Source: an uncultured Treponema sp. | GTDB lineage: Bacteria; Spirochaetota; Spirochaetia; Treponematales; Treponemataceae | DNA length: 5,887 bases | Direction of reading: 5' to 3' | Assembly (NCBI GenBank): GCA_937885235.1 | Contig: CAKZZK010000271.1 | Span: forward strand, 1-5,887 | Shown: piece by piece, positions 5,588 to 5,887 of the stretch | How the letters are laid out: the number at the start of each line of letters is the position of its first letter | Position numbering within the stretch: position 1 is the first letter of the stretch | The notes under the pieces: model-generated | Told to the model about the DNA's origin: nothing | The model's input: only the letters and a program-made list of their open reading frames with translations | Databases searched by the model: none | Position numbers and translations under genes: made by a program

Positions 5588-5887
5588 TCAGAGTGCCCCC
5601 ATCGTTCCCAGAACGAGGCTTGCGGCAACAGTGGCGGCAGTTTCCGTGCGCAGAACCCGTTTCCCCAGCCCCAAGAGCGTGTACCCGTGTGATTCAAGCA
5701 GATGCCGCTCTTCATCTGTCCAGCCCCGCTCGCTCCCCACTGCCGCCACACAGCGCTGCACCTTGCGGGGCGCCAGAAAGGACACGAGGGATTGCGCGGG
5801 GCGCACGTTGTCAAGCCCTATGCCACGAAGCACGGTCTGCACGCACCCTTTATGCCCAAGCCGATTTACGGCATTGCCGGTAGCGGT
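5588..5887 (-). CDS. rsmE: 16S rRNA (uracil(1498)-N3)-methyltransferase RsmE, C-terminal part
   Basis: Partial: the last 99 codons are present and the 5' end lies beyond the right edge; the frame is open to base 5887. RsmE is a SPOUT-family enzyme that methylates N3 of U1498 in 16S rRNA using S-adenosylmethionine, binding it in a C-terminal trefoil knot. The visible part carries the knot signatures: VAAVGSERGWTDEERHLL, equivalent to the family's iGPEGGfs-x-x-E, then GYTLLGLGKRVLRTETAATVAA, equivalent to LG-x-RILR-x-ETA. SERGW in place of PEGGF is a variant loop. The GTG at 5842-5840 is internal (valine), not a start, because homologous sequence continues upstream. It is the first visible gene of the minus-strand operon. 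Confidence 0.92.
   Translation of the reverse strand, partial: TATGNAVNRLGHKGCVQTVLRGIGLDNVRPAQSLVSFLAPRKVQRCVAAVGSERGWTDEERHLLESHGYTLLGLGKRVLRTETAATVAASLVLGTMGAL

Noticed and set aside
5588..5842. An 84-residue stand-alone protein starting at the GTG at 5842
   Set aside because: The same frame stays open to the window edge and matches RsmE, so it is the 3' part of a longer gene.
1..5887. Mobile element, CRISPR, defence island or tRNA
   Set aside because: No transposase, integrase, direct-repeat array, terminal inverted repeats or tRNA-like fold was seen. The Mrr-like domain alone lacks catalytic residues and a partner methylase, so a restriction system is not supported.

Overview
The window is a compact stretch of bacterial chromosome with moderate GC content. 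It has two gene blocks facing each other and almost no non-coding DNA. No rRNA, tRNA, CRISPR array, insertion sequence or prophage gene was found. The organism cannot be fixed from sequence alone. The mix of a membrane-anchored TPR protein with a degenerate nuclease-like tail, a serine-rich exported protein and a conserved HExxH protein sitting between rRNA methyltransferase genes suggests a spirochaete, most likely Treponema-like. This is inference, and a Firmicute is the main alternative because the regulator/aminotransferase pair resembles AlaR/AlaT of Bacillus.

Plus strand, 1-3104. An Lrp/AsnC-family regulator (18-512) overlaps by 4 bases a PLP-dependent fold-type I aminotransferase (509-1675). 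The pair looks like a self-regulated amino-acid (probably alanine) transamination unit. After a 79-base gap with an AT-rich, promoter-like segment and a 19-base dyad comes a 449-residue protein (1755-3104). It has an N-terminal membrane anchor, a series of TPR repeats and a C-terminal domain that reads like an Mrr-type restriction-endonuclease fold that has lost part of its active site.

Minus strand, 5887-3116, in transcription order: the 3' part of rsmE (16S rRNA m3U1498 methyltransferase, running off the right edge); a 269-residue HEYTH zinc-metallopeptidase-like protein with a helical middle and a C-terminal coiled coil; an exported protein with a Ser/Thr-rich linker; and rsmG (16S rRNA m7G527 methyltransferase). 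Gaps are 21 bases or overlaps of 14 and 4 bases, so this is almost certainly one translationally coupled operon. It places two 16S rRNA methyltransferases around two poorly characterised proteins.

The two blocks converge with only 11 bases between the TPR gene and rsmG, so termination signals must lie inside the coding sequences. A hairpin plus T-run for the minus-strand transcript is visible within the end of the TPR gene. No stretch above 300 bases is without a gene. The least understood items are the TPR/Mrr-like membrane protein and the HEYTH protein with its exported neighbour.
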